Positions 1 through 7,470 of a stretch of DNA of 11,908 nt are shown one piece after another. Source of the stretch: Bacillota bacterium (GTDB lineage: Bacteria > Bacillota > UBA4882 > UBA8346); assembly GCA_028282485.1 (NCBI GenBank), contig JANQHU010000064.1, positions 1-11,908 on the forward strand, read 5' to 3'. Under the pieces are notes generated by a model. The model ran no database searches. It was not told the DNA's origin and saw nothing but the letters and a program-made list of their open reading frames with translations. Within the stretch, counting starts at the first letter, position 1. Each line of letters starts with the position of its first letter. A program made the position numbers and the translations under genes.

Positions 1-550
1 TAAGCATTTCCTCGTTATTTTTTTCATCAGTTGCGGCTGCTTCTTCCTGAGCCGCGTTAATATATTCTTTGGGCAAATTATTATGCAATCCTTCCCATAT
101 CTTCCCTAAATCCGCTTGATTATCAACTATTTCCAAAAGACTATTCAAATATCCTTTAAATTGGCTTTTAAATAATTCCGCTTGATTTTTTAACAAAGCC
201 AGATTTTGTAACTCATTTTGAATATCTTCTCTTAATTTCACTTTAACTTCTTCGCTTTGTTGAATGGCTTCTTGGACAATCATTTCACTTTTCAATTGGG
301 CGGAAGTTTTGACTTCGTCAGCCGTTTTCTGAGCTAAGATAACCGCATTCCGAATATTTTCTTCCATTGATTGATACTGACTTAATTTAATCTTCAGTAA
401 TTCCAGATCCTCTTTTAAATCGAGATTCTCCCGATACAGGGTTTCATAATCCTTGGTAATTCGGCTCATGAACTCCCGAATCTCTTTAATATCAAAACCA
501 CGAAATGAGCGTTTAAATACCATAGTCTCCAAATCAACCGGGGTTAACAT
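1..550 (-). CDS. divIVA: DivIVA-family polar/septal scaffold protein, C-terminus cut by window edge
   Basis: This reading frame opens at an ATG at 550 and stays open to the left edge, so about 183 residues are visible and the stop lies outside. The N-terminus begins MLTPVDLE and contains SFRGFD at residues 15-20. This matches the membrane-binding N-terminal domain of DivIVA, in which a Phe-Arg pair (here F16-R17) inserts into curved membrane. Most of the rest is charged, Glu/Lys/Gln-rich sequence typical of the DivIVA coiled coil, and the last visible residues form an acidic Ala/Glu tail. DivIVA oligomerises at strongly curved membrane at poles and septa and recruits division, wall or sporulation partners. 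An AAGGAG site lies 10 nt before the ATG. The gene follows ylmH after 98 nt, the widest gap in the operon, and sits at its usual place at the end of the sepF-ylmH-divIVA cluster. Family assignment is firm; the specific partners are unknown. Confidence 0.93.
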   Translation of the reverse strand, partial: MLTPVDLETMVFKRSFRGFDIKEIREFMSRITKDYETLYRENLDLKEDLELLKIKLSQYQSMEENIRNAVILAQKTADEVKTSAQLKSEMIVQEAIQQSEEVKVKLREDIQNELQNLALLKNQAELFKSQFKGYLNSLLEIVDNQADLGKIWEGLHNNLPKEYINAAQEEAAATDEKNNEEML

Positions 551-648
551 TAAAAACCAACTCCTTTTTACCGATTCGTCCTTCTAAACTCTTATGCTTT
601 TATTTTCGGGAAGATCGTCAGTTAATTTAGAGTTTTATTTAAATTTTA

Positions 649-1443
649 TTACAAGAGTCGCACCAAGCTGATTCCTTGCCGCCCTTTTTTGGATACTCCC
701 GTTAATTCTCGCAGGATTACTCGTCCCCGGCCGCGGATCGAAATTATATCCCCAACAGTTACTAATTGATCGGGGTTACGAGTTGGTTTCCAATTTACTT
801 TAACCTTGTCCGACTTAATCTCCCGGGCCATCTTGGTACGGGAATCCCCAAAGCCCAGGGCGGCCACAGCATCCAAACGTAAAGAGGCTACTGTCGCTCG
901 AATCACCTTTTCCCGCAAATTGGGAAGATTCAACTGTTCCGGCTCGATGAGATTAATCTCCACCTTGGCATTAGCGACTTTTTCCAGTTCCATTTTCACA
1001 AAATCCACTAATTCCGGTACCAAAATTAGTTGACAAGTATTCTCGGTAACTAAAAGATCCCCCAGCTTTTCTCGTTTTATTCCTAAGGCCAGTAAGGATC
1101 CTAAAAAATCGCGATGGGTCAACTCCCCAGGAGCATTTGCTTTTATTTCCAAAAAAGCTAATGCTGGTTCAATGGTTTCCACCAAATAATAATCAGGATA
1201 AACCACAATTCTTCTCCGTTCTGCCTGAGAATACCCTCCTAAAGAATTATAGCGGCTCCCGGTAACCCAGTTTAAAACTGCTTGGGCTTGCTCCCGTTGG
1301 GCCGGAGTTAAAAAATTAGTCCATTCCGGTTGTTGTTTTTTCAAACTCTGCTCTGCCAAATCTTTAATTCGGTTTAAAAATAGTTTTGCCTCCGAATCAT
1401 TATCAATATTAATTTGTTTTAAAAATTCTTCTGTCATCTTCAC
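649..1443 (-). CDS. ylmH: YlmH-like S4-domain RNA-binding protein
   Basis: This 264-residue protein matches the usual length of YlmH. An N-terminal part (about 1-75) precedes a central alpha/beta part containing GSRYNSLGGYSQAERRR and LGIKREKLGD. An S4 RNA-binding domain (about 185-245) follows, with RLDAVAALGFGDSRTKM and VGDIISIRGRGRV. In Firmicutes YlmH is a ribosome-associated S4 protein, reported to act in rescue of stalled 50S-peptidyl-tRNA complexes; it was first noted for its place beside division genes. That role is family knowledge, not visible here. The chosen GTG start at 1443 overlaps the proC stop in a GTGA arrangement, with an AGGGG site 5 nt upstream, which suggests translational coupling. 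An ATG at 1437 is an alternative that would shorten the protein by two residues. Confidence 0.93.
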   Translation of the reverse strand: MKMTEEFLKQINIDNDSEAKLFLNRIKDLAEQSLKKQQPEWTNFLTPAQREQAQAVLNWVTGSRYNSLGGYSQAERRRIVVYPDYYLVETIEPALAFLEIKANAPGELTHRDFLGSLLALGIKREKLGDLLVTENTCQLILVPELVDFVKMELEKVANAKVEINLIEPEQLNLPNLREKVIRATVASLRLDAVAALGFGDSRTKMAREIKSDKVKVNWKPTRNPDQLVTVGDIISIRGRGRVILRELTGVSKKGRQGISLVRLL

Positions 1444-2258
1444 TTATTCCCCTGATAAATCCGGCTAATTTCTTTGGAACGTTGGGTAGCAGCTAAAAGC
1501 GCTTTTCCAATCAAACCACTAAAAGCTCCTTTTTCCAATTCAAATAATGCTGCCGCCGTCGTCCCGGCCGGTGATGTTACTTGGTTTCTTAAAACTACCG
1601 GGTGGGCACCGCTCTCTTTCAATAATTCGGCAGAACCACTCAAGGTTGCAACAGCTAACTGGGTAGCTACCTCGCGGGTTAACCCTAATAGCACCCCAGC
1701 GTCAATTAAAGCTTCTGTAAAATAATAAACGTAAGCTGGACCACTTCCACTTAGGCTAGTTACTACATCCATTTGTTCTTCGGTAACCTGCACTACTTGG
1801 CCCATAGACCCAAAAATAGTCTGAAGCTGGGCTTCATCCTCAGGCTTAACATTTTTACCCAGACAATAAGCCGAAATTCCTTGGCCAATCTGGGTGGGAG
1901 TATTAGGCATTACCCTCATAAAACGGGCCTTGGCCCCAGCTGCTTCTAAGGCTGCCATACTAATTCCGGCGGCAATGGAAATCACCAAGTGCCTTTTTTC
2001 TAAAAACGAAGCTAATTCTTTGAGAACCTCCAAAAGGACTCCCGGTTTGACGGCTAAGATAATCGTTTCACAAGTCTCGGCAGCTTCTTTTAATTTGGCA
2101 CAGGAGTTAATTCCAAATTTTGTTTGTAGGGTGGCTGCTTTCTGGGAGTCACTTTCCACCAGATAAATATTTTCCGGGGCCAATAAAGCGGCGGTTAAGA
2201 TCCCGCTCAGCAGCGCCGTCCCCATTGCTCCGCCACCAATAATACAAATCTTCTGCAT
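1440..2258 (-). CDS. proC: Pyrroline-5-carboxylate reductase
   Basis: The enzyme reduces 1-pyrroline-5-carboxylate to proline with NAD(P)H, the last step of proline synthesis, in the cytoplasm. The 272 residues are full length. The Rossmann dinucleotide motif GGGAMG is at 8-13 after a hydrophobic strand, AVKP at 69-72, RVMPNTP at 115-121, and SGSGPAY at 170-176. The P5CR signature around 223-243 includes SPAGTTAAALFELEKG. The ATG at 2258 has an AAGGAG site 7 nt upstream. It follows sepF by 35 nt and its stop overlaps the ylmH start by 4 nt. ProC and YggS are often encoded together across bacteria, and here they share the operon with sepF between them. Nothing is missing or unusual in the protein. 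Confidence 0.97.
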   Translation of the reverse strand: MQKICIIGGGAMGTALLSGILTAALLAPENIYLVESDSQKAATLQTKFGINSCAKLKEAAETCETIILAVKPGVLLEVLKELASFLEKRHLVISIAAGISMAALEAAGAKARFMRVMPNTPTQIGQGISAYCLGKNVKPEDEAQLQTIFGSMGQVVQVTEEQMDVVTSLSGSGPAYVYYFTEALIDAGVLLGLTREVATQLAVATLSGSAELLKESGAHPVVLRNQVTSPAGTTAAALFELEKGAFSGLIGKALLAATQRSKEISRIYQGNK

Positions 2259-2293
2259 TCTGTTTCTCCTTAGTTAGTTAGGCACTTCTTTAT

Positions 2294-2815
2294 TTAGTCC
2301 CGGTCGCTCTTATAAGAATTAGATACTGCCGCTCCGGCGCCGGAGTGATAACGTTCTCTTTCTTTATTTTCCGGTTGTTTAAAGGGTAGCGCCACTTCAA
2401 TATGGGCCGGCGTAAATAAAAATATGGAGCTACTAATTTCCTGCATGGAACCTTCTAAAGCATAGACCGCGCCCCCTAAAAAATCAGCAATTCGCCTCGC
2501 TACTACTTTGTCAGTTTCTTCTAGATTCAAAATGACCGCTTTCTTGGTTTTCAAATGGTCCACAATCACTTGCACTTCTTCAAAACTCTTCGGACCGCTA
2601 ATAATCATTTTCACAGGCTTATTAGAATTAGCCAGGCTAACTACTTTTCCATTATCTCTGTCACGATTGATGGGAAAGATTTCTTCTTGAGATTCGGCCA
2701 ACTCTTCTTCAATGACCTCTTCAGCTTCAAAACCCAGTTTGTTAAGGAATTTTTCAAACATTCCTTTATTAGACACTCTCAGTTCCTCTTCTTCTTCGTT
2801 AACATATTTCGACAT
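2294..2815 (-). CDS. sepF: Cell division protein SepF
   Basis: SepF tethers FtsZ to the membrane and polymerises into rings or arcs at the septum. The conserved C-terminal domain lies at about 68-141 and includes ISGPKSFEEVQVIVDHL, AVILNLEETD and RIADFLGGAVYALEGSMQEI. I chose the ATG at 2815 (173 residues) because GAGGTGAT ends 4 nt before it. A longer in-frame GTG at 2824 lies inside that Shine-Dalgarno site and is probably not used. Two features are odd. The likely membrane-targeting helix (MFEKFLNKLGFE) starts at residue 19, behind an acidic run containing EEEEE, whereas SepF proteins usually carry this helix at the very N-terminus. The protein also has a hydrophilic C-terminal tail of about 30 residues rich in Glu, Arg and Ser. 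It sits between yggS and proC, in the standard cluster position. Confidence 0.95.
   Translation of the reverse strand: MSKYVNEEEEELRVSNKGMFEKFLNKLGFEAEEVIEEELAESQEEIFPINRDRDNGKVVSLANSNKPVKMIISGPKSFEEVQVIVDHLKTKKAVILNLEETDKVVARRIADFLGGAVYALEGSMQEISSSIFLFTPAHIEVALPFKQPENKERERYHSGAGAAVSNSYKSDRD
2332..2345. repeat. 14-bp perfect GC-rich palindrome inside the sepF tail
   Basis: CTCCGGCGCCGGAG is self-complementary over all 14 bases and codes for the Ser-Gly-Ala-Gly-Ala region of the SepF C-terminal tail. It stands out in AT-richer surroundings. No T run follows on either strand, so it is not a terminator; it may be chance. Confidence 0.5.
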
Positions 2816-2819
2816 CGTT

Positions 2820-2827
2820 ATCACCTC
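2820..2827 (-). promoter_or_regulatory. Ribosome binding site fixing the sepF start
   Basis: GAGGTGAT on the minus strand matches the extended anti-Shine-Dalgarno complement and ends 4 nt before the ATG at 2815. The in-frame GTG at 2824 is part of this site. Confidence 0.75.
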
Positions 2828-2848
2828 TATACTTAATTTCTTGAAACA

Positions 2849-3544
2849 TTAATCTTCCGCAAAAAGAGACGTCCCAATCCGTACTAGATTAGCCCCTTCT
2901 TCCACTGCTATTTCGTAATCCTGGCTCATCCCCATGGACAGATACTTCCAACTTTCCGAACTGAGGCCAAACTCCTGGGCAGCTGACTCAAAGAGATTCT
3001 TCAAGCCCCGAAACACGGAGCGGATTCTCTGGCTATCCGCCACTAAAGGGGCCATGGTCATTAATCCCATGGGGTAAAGTAACTCATAATTTTGAGATAA
3101 TTCTAGTAATGAATTTAAGTCGGCGGGAGCCACTCCATGCTTGGTAGCTTCACCGGAAACATTAACTTGAAATAAAAAACGAACCGGCCGCCGAAGTTTG
3201 GTAGCTTGTTTAGCCAGTTCTCTGATGAGCTCCGGCCGATCCACCGAATGAATTAGATCGAATTCGGTTAAAGCCACTTTAGCTTTATTAGTTTGCAAGG
3301 ATCCAATTAAATGTTTTCTGGGATTATTTAATAATAAAGGAAACTTTTTCACCGCTTCCTGAATGCGACTTTCACCAATATCGGTAACTCCGGCCGCTAA
3401 GGCTTCATTAATTAACTCTACGTTAACATATTTGGTAACCGCAATCAAGTTAATCTTGGTAAAATCTCGCCCCACTTTGCACGCACTTTGTTGGATCTTC
3501 TCCCGAATTCGTTTTATATTTAGAGTTATATCCATCCTTCTCAC
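2849..3544 (-). CDS. yggS: YggS/PLPBP-family PLP homeostasis protein
   Basis: This 231-residue protein is a full-length member of the PLP-binding YggS family (YlmE in Bacillus). These single-domain TIM-barrel proteins resemble the N-terminal domain of alanine racemase and buffer pyridoxal phosphate. The PLP lysine is K38 in AVTKYV. Other family motifs are HLIGSLQTNKAK, HSVDRPELI, FQVNVSGEATKHG, MGLMTMAP and SMGMSQDYEIAVEEGANLVRIG near the C-terminus. The usual GEN-x-x-QE motif reads GESRIQE, a small deviation. The chosen GTG start at 3544 has only a weak purine-rich site (AAAGAG). An ATG at 3535 has AGAAGG directly against it, too close to be a good site. The start is 10 nt from the upstream phoH-like stop, so coupling is likely. 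No enzymatic activity is expected; loss of this family typically disturbs amino-acid and vitamin B6 balance. Confidence 0.95.
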   Translation of the reverse strand: MRRMDITLNIKRIREKIQQSACKVGRDFTKINLIAVTKYVNVELINEALAAGVTDIGESRIQEAVKKFPLLLNNPRKHLIGSLQTNKAKVALTEFDLIHSVDRPELIRELAKQATKLRRPVRFLFQVNVSGEATKHGVAPADLNSLLELSQNYELLYPMGLMTMAPLVADSQRIRSVFRGLKNLFESAAQEFGLSSESWKYLSMGMSQDYEIAVEEGANLVRIGTSLFAED

Positions 3545-3554
3545 ATCTTTCTCT

Positions 3555-4880
3555 TTAATTCAAGCAACGTGCTCCTAATTCGGCAAGTTCGGAGCGTTCT
3601 CCTTTATTTAAAGTAATATGTCCGGCTAATTTTTCGTTTTTTAATTTTTCCACCAAATAGGTCAAACCATTACTGTTAGAATCCAAATAGGGATGATCTA
3701 TTTGATATGGATCTCCCGTTAAGACAATCTTGGTCCCCTCCCCGGCTCTAGTGATCACCGTCTTTACTTCGTGGGGGGATAAGTTTTGGGCTTCGTCAAT
3801 AATAATAAACTGGTTCGGAATGCTTCTACCCCGGATATAAGTTAAGGCTTCCAGCTCCATCATATTCATCTGAATCAAACTATTAATCAGATGATCAATT
3901 TTTTGTTCTTTATCCCGATTCGAAAACAAAAACTCTAAATTATCATAAATTGGTTGCATCCAGGGCCGAATTTTTTCTTTAACATCACCGGGCAGATACC
4001 CCAGGTCTTTGCCTAAAGGAACAATCGGACGGGAAACTAAAAGACGCCGATAAGCACTACATTCTACTACTTTTTGTAGGCCTGCGGCTAACGCCAGCAA
4101 CGTCTTTCCGGTCCCCGCTTTCCCGATCAGAGTTACCAGTTTGATTTCATCATCTAAAAGTAATTCTATAGCAAAGCGTTGCTCTTTATTTCGGGGTTTC
4201 AAACTAAAAGTATCTTGATTACCATATTGTAGGGGCATCACTTTACCGTCAGTTTTGTAACGGGCTAACGCAGATTTGGAACCACCGCTAGAATCTTCCA
4301 TAATTACCATTTCGTTCGGATAAAGATTATAAATATTATTAGTTAAGAAAAGTTCATTTTTATTATAGAAATGATCGATCTCTCCAGGGTCAACCTTCAG
4401 AACTGTGGTTCCGGAATAAACTTCTTCAATATTGATCTTATCGGTTTCATAATCTTCCGCATCAATTTTTAAGGCATTTGCTTTAATGCGCATATTGATA
4501 TCCTTCGTTACTAGTACTACCCGAAAATTTAATTCTTTTTGCAAAGCATAAGCAACGGCAATAATCCGGTTATCATTACAGGTGCGGTCTAAAGCGCTTG
4601 GTAACTTTTCAATTTCTCCGTCATTTAATTCTACCCGGAGAATCCCTCTTCTTTCTCCTAAAGAAACTCCTGCTTCAATCTGGCCTTTATTCCGGAGATT
4701 ATCCAAAAATTTAGAAATCAGCCGGGCATTTCGTCCCACTTCATCTTGCCGTTTTTTATGGCCATCAATCTCTTCTACTACTGCTAACGGTATAACAATA
4801 TCATTATCTTCAAAAGCTTGTAAAGCACCAGGATCGTGAACTAAAACACTAGTATCAATTACAAAGACTTTTTTCAACAA
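3555..4880 (-). CDS. PIN domain-PhoH ATPase fusion (YlaK/PhoH2-like ribonuclease/helicase)
   Basis: The 441-residue protein has two domains. The N-terminal PIN nuclease domain (about 1-145) has plausible metal-binding acidic residues D9 (VIDTSVL), E36/E37, D103 (NDNRI) and D127 (TKDINMR). The C-terminal PhoH domain (about 225-441) has Walker A GKAGTGKT at 253-260, Walker B FIIIDEAQN at 358-366, and the downstream motif LTGDPYQIDHPYLD. PIN-PhoH proteins (PhoH2) studied in mycobacteria couple an ATP-driven RNA helicase to ribonuclease activity, so this is probably a cytoplasmic RNA-processing enzyme; its target cannot be read from sequence. All key residues appear present. Translation starts at TTG: two adjacent TTG codons (4880 and 4877) lie 4 and 7 nt after a GGGGG site that overlaps the stop of the upstream HlyD-like gene, so the exact start is uncertain by one residue. 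Confidence 0.94.
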   Translation of the reverse strand: MLKKVFVIDTSVLVHDPGALQAFEDNDIVIPLAVVEEIDGHKKRQDEVGRNARLISKFLDNLRNKGQIEAGVSLGERRGILRVELNDGEIEKLPSALDRTCNDNRIIAVAYALQKELNFRVVLVTKDINMRIKANALKIDAEDYETDKINIEEVYSGTTVLKVDPGEIDHFYNKNELFLTNNIYNLYPNEMVIMEDSSGGSKSALARYKTDGKVMPLQYGNQDTFSLKPRNKEQRFAIELLLDDEIKLVTLIGKAGTGKTLLALAAGLQKVVECSAYRRLLVSRPIVPLGKDLGYLPGDVKEKIRPWMQPIYDNLEFLFSNRDKEQKIDHLINSLIQMNMMELEALTYIRGRSIPNQFIIIDEAQNLSPHEVKTVITRAGEGTKIVLTGDPYQIDHPYLDSNSNGLTYLVEKLKNEKLAGHITLNKGERSELAELGARCLN

Positions 4881-4889
4881 AGTTCCCCC

Positions 4890-6086
4890 TTAAAATAGTT
4901 TTGAAAAGAGTAGGGTTCCTGATTCGATTCCTGTGACGACCGCTTTTGCTCCATCAGTTGCGATGACCCCAATTCTTTTAGTTTTATAGCCGACATCTTT
5001 CACTAAACGAACTACGGCTTGGCCATCAACTTGATAAATAGCCTGAACCGGAATGGTCACCCCTTGAGTAACTCGGTAAATTAGGTGAATTCGGGTCTGC
5101 CGCTTCATCAACCATTCGTCTGGTAACCGAACTCCTTTTAAGGCTACAATTAATCTATCGGGTGCTAATAAATATTTCTGAGTAATTATCCCAGGATAAT
5201 AATGATCAGCTACCTTAACCTGCCAAACATCTTTTCGACTTACGGGTAATACCTCTTGAGGATTAACCATTACGGCTATTAAACCACTAAAAGGATCAAT
5301 AATTTTGCCAATTATTTGCTCTTTTTCCACTTTACTTGCGACTTGTTTCACTTGGTACCGCCGCTGAAAATCTTTTACTGTTAACTTATGAATTGCTGCT
5401 GGTTTCAAAATCTCTTCCCAACCATCATATTGGCTTAAAAAAAACCCCGCTCGTGCCGCAACTACCGTTTGAGATAGCAAAAGATTAGTTCCTAAATCAG
5501 CTTTTACTAAAGCCAGCTGTTTCAATATATCCTGAATATTTCTCAAAATCTCTTTTTTTTCCTTCTTAAGGGAGAATAATTTTTTTCTGATTTTTTTTAA
5601 TTTTTTTTGAGCCAGCTTCTCCCGTAAACTAATAATTTGTTGATCTACTTTATTTAATTCTTCCCTAGCTATCTCTTGACTTTGTAATAAATGACGAAAC
5701 CGCTCTAGAAGTTGCCACTCAATGGCAGTAAGCAAATTGCTTTCCCCAGAAATTTTCTTTGATTTAGCCACATAAGCGAGCAACGCCTGTCCTGGAATCC
5801 GAGCACCACTTACTTCTTTCCAAGATAAGCTCCCCTCCGTTGGTGCGCGCAACAACTCGGTATCATTTAAAAATAAGGCCTCTACCCAGCCGCCCTTTTC
5901 AATAATCCCCCACTTGGCGACTACAGTTTTTACCGTTAAATTACCCACCATAATCCACAAAGACTCGACAATAATGATTATTAATACAATTTTAAAAATC
6001 CATTTAGCAAACTCTACTAACTTTTTTTGATCACATAAGCGATAACGCCGCTTTGGTTTAGGTTGGATTCTCACTATTTTTTTCAT
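4890..6086 (-). CDS. HlyD-like membrane-anchored adaptor protein
   Basis: This 398-residue protein has a very basic N-terminus (about 1-22), then a single transmembrane anchor (about 26-48, IFKIVLIIIIVESLWIMVG). A barrel-like segment (51-105) follows, with GGWVEALFLNDTELLRAPTEG. A long Lys/Glu-rich coiled-coil hairpin lies at about 125-200, and a second half-barrel region at about 205-398 begins AARAGFFLSQYDGWEE. This order (anchor, half barrel, coiled coil, half barrel) is that of HlyD/membrane-fusion adaptors, so the protein should face outside. Such proteins normally pair with an ABC or MFS exporter, but none is encoded here. A gene of this type beside pgeF and yggS recurs, from memory, in Clostridia, so a role in envelope or division is plausible but unproven. 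Its ATG at 6086 overlaps the pgeF stop (ATGA), and phoH follows after 9 nt. The Lys-rich coil contains long A tracts in the coding strand. Confidence 0.8.
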   Translation of the reverse strand: MKKIVRIQPKPKRRYRLCDQKKLVEFAKWIFKIVLIIIIVESLWIMVGNLTVKTVVAKWGIIEKGGWVEALFLNDTELLRAPTEGSLSWKEVSGARIPGQALLAYVAKSKKISGESNLLTAIEWQLLERFRHLLQSQEIAREELNKVDQQIISLREKLAQKKLKKIRKKLFSLKKEKKEILRNIQDILKQLALVKADLGTNLLLSQTVVAARAGFFLSQYDGWEEILKPAAIHKLTVKDFQRRYQVKQVASKVEKEQIIGKIIDPFSGLIAVMVNPQEVLPVSRKDVWQVKVADHYYPGIITQKYLLAPDRLIVALKGVRLPDEWLMKRQTRIHLIYRVTQGVTIPVQAIYQVDGQAVVRLVKDVGYKTKRIGVIATDGAKAVVTGIESGTLLFSKLF

Positions 6087-6877
6087 TCTGGTTCTCCCAC
6101 ACCAGGCTTTAAAGAAATTACCCCCATCATCCGTCCGGTAATTCCCCCTTCTCCTCGATAAGAAAAAAATCTTTCTTTTTCACAAACCGTACAATTATTT
6201 GCTACAAAAAGCCTCTGGGGATTAAATCCCTGTTGTTTTAGGAGATAGCTATTAAAGGCTGGTAAATCAACAAAATACTCCTCTTTTTTTTGCCACACCG
6301 CTTCTGGGCAAACTTGGAAAAATCGTTCTGCCAAATCCTGCTTTACGGCAAAGCATTCCCTGCCAATTCCCGGACCGATGGCCGCCAGGCATTCTTCCGG
6401 TTTAGTTTGAAATAATTGCACCATCTTGCTGATGGTCTCCGGGATAATAAGATTGAGGCTTCCCCGCCATCCGGCGTGAATTAAAGCAATCGCCGGAGTT
6501 AGCGGGTCAAAGATAAATATCGGGAGACAATCGGCCGTAAAGGTGGCTAAAATCACTCCCGGAGTTTTGGTAACTAGGGCATCGGTATCAGAAAGAGCAG
6601 TAGCGTAAGTTACTGCTCCACTGCCTTTTTGGCCCTCCTCGATCAAACGCACCTTGATGCCATGGGTTTGTTCACCAGCAACCAAGTCCCTTAATTGTAA
6701 ACCGAGACTTTTTAAAAAAATTTGTCGCCGCTCAATAACCCGGGCTGGTACATCCCCCGTATGCAAAGCCAGGTTTCCCCAACCACGGGTTGCAAAAGCT
6801 TGAACTACTAATTCATTATTCAATTCCTGACATTGGAGAACTTCCTGTCCTGATTGCTGCTTATCTATCCATCCCAT
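6083..6877 (-). CDS. pgeF: PgeF/YlmD-family (DUF152) purine nucleoside phosphorylase / peptidoglycan editing factor
   Basis: The 264 residues cover the whole family fold. The metal-binding His-Cys-His set is visible as H72 in GEQTHGIKV, C117 in FTADCLPIFIFDP and H134 in ALIHAGWRGSL, followed by AAIGPGIGRECFAV and SYRGEGGITGRMMGVI. Older annotation calls this family laccase or multicopper polyphenol oxidase. Biochemical work supports a zinc-dependent purine nucleoside phosphorylase/adenosine deaminase activity, while E. coli YfiH (PgeF) has been linked to correction of misassembled peptidoglycan stems. The cytoplasmic protein therefore fits either its nucleotide neighbours (nrd) or its division neighbours. 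The ATG at 6877 lacks a convincing Shine-Dalgarno site, but the N-terminus aligns with the family from VVQAFATRGWG onward. The gene follows nrdG after 32 nt, and its stop overlaps the start of the HlyD-like gene. Confidence 0.94.
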   Translation of the reverse strand: MGWIDKQQSGQEVLQCQELNNELVVQAFATRGWGNLALHTGDVPARVIERRQIFLKSLGLQLRDLVAGEQTHGIKVRLIEEGQKGSGAVTYATALSDTDALVTKTPGVILATFTADCLPIFIFDPLTPAIALIHAGWRGSLNLIIPETISKMVQLFQTKPEECLAAIGPGIGRECFAVKQDLAERFFQVCPEAVWQKKEEYFVDLPAFNSYLLKQQGFNPQRLFVANNCTVCEKERFFSYRGEGGITGRMMGVISLKPGVGEPE

Positions 6878-6909
6878 AATCTTTATATAGCCCTGCCTTT
6901 TGGTTAGTA

Positions 6910-7470
6910 TTAACTAAATAGAGACTCTTGTGCCGCTGGTTCCCATTGGATAATCCTATTTTGGGTAATACTCTCGGCGACTCGAATCAAACGCTGGTTT
7001 GAAGAACCACGAAATACAAGATTATCCCTCTGGTTCACTTTGACGAAAGGCCCATCTACCAAAACATCGGTAACCATTAATAATTCTTTTACTCCCGGTT
7101 TTCCACAGGCTGCTAACAGCTCTTCAAAATAATAACCGGTATAGACCCACAGATTTAAGCCTGCCGCCCGCAGTTGCTTTCCTAATAAAGCGGCCGCTTC
7201 AGCTTGGCAAAAGGGTTCCCCACCGCTAAAGGTTACTCCACTAATTAAAGGATTCATTTGCAACCTTGCTAAGATAACTGCCAAGGTCAACTCAGTACCA
7301 CCCTTTTCATCCCAGGTAGCAGGATTATGGCAACCATCACAAAAATGAGTACAGCCTTGAAAAAAAAGAGTACTTCTGATTCCTGGACCATCAACTAAAC
7401 TTTCAGTAACCAGTCCGGCAATTCTGGCGGTAGCTTTTTGCAATTGCGATTCTAATAACTGTTTGGCCAT
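6910..7470 (-). CDS. nrdG: Anaerobic ribonucleoside-triphosphate reductase activating protein (radical SAM)
   Basis: NrdG uses a [4Fe-4S] cluster and S-adenosylmethionine to generate the glycyl radical on NrdD. The 186 residues include the radical SAM cluster motif C40-x3-C44-x2-C47 (GCTHFCDGCHNP), preceded by SLVDGPGIRSTLFFQGC. The SAM-contacting stretch GVTFSGGEPFCQAEA and the later segments LWVYTGYYFEEL and VDGPFV follow. It is oxygen sensitive, as expected in an anaerobe. The ATG at 7470 directly follows the TAA of nrdD with no intervening base and has no recognisable Shine-Dalgarno site, so translation is probably coupled to nrdD termination. The N-terminus carries a short extra stretch (about 15 residues) before the conserved core. 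A different radical SAM activase is unlikely given the adjacency to nrdD. Confidence 0.97.
   Translation of the reverse strand: MAKQLLESQLQKATARIAGLVTESLVDGPGIRSTLFFQGCTHFCDGCHNPATWDEKGGTELTLAVILARLQMNPLISGVTFSGGEPFCQAEAAALLGKQLRAAGLNLWVYTGYYFEELLAACGKPGVKELLMVTDVLVDGPFVKVNQRDNLVFRGSSNQRLIRVAESITQNRIIQWEPAAQESLFS

Noticed and set aside
551..648. Promoter or terminator between ylmH and divIVA
   Set aside because: A TTAACT/TAAAAG pair with 17-nt spacing and a 7-bp AAACTCT inverted repeat with a long loop are visible, but both are weak for AT-rich DNA, so I did not call them.
806..2836. Plus-strand frames of 60-93 codons opposite ylmH, proC and sepF
   Set aside because: They are antisense shadows of well-recognised genes without ribosome binding sites or family features.
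5530..5620. Programmed frameshift at A-runs in the HlyD-like gene
   Set aside because: The A tracts encode the Lys-rich coiled coil in one continuous frame, with no overlapping frame that would yield a sensible alternative product.
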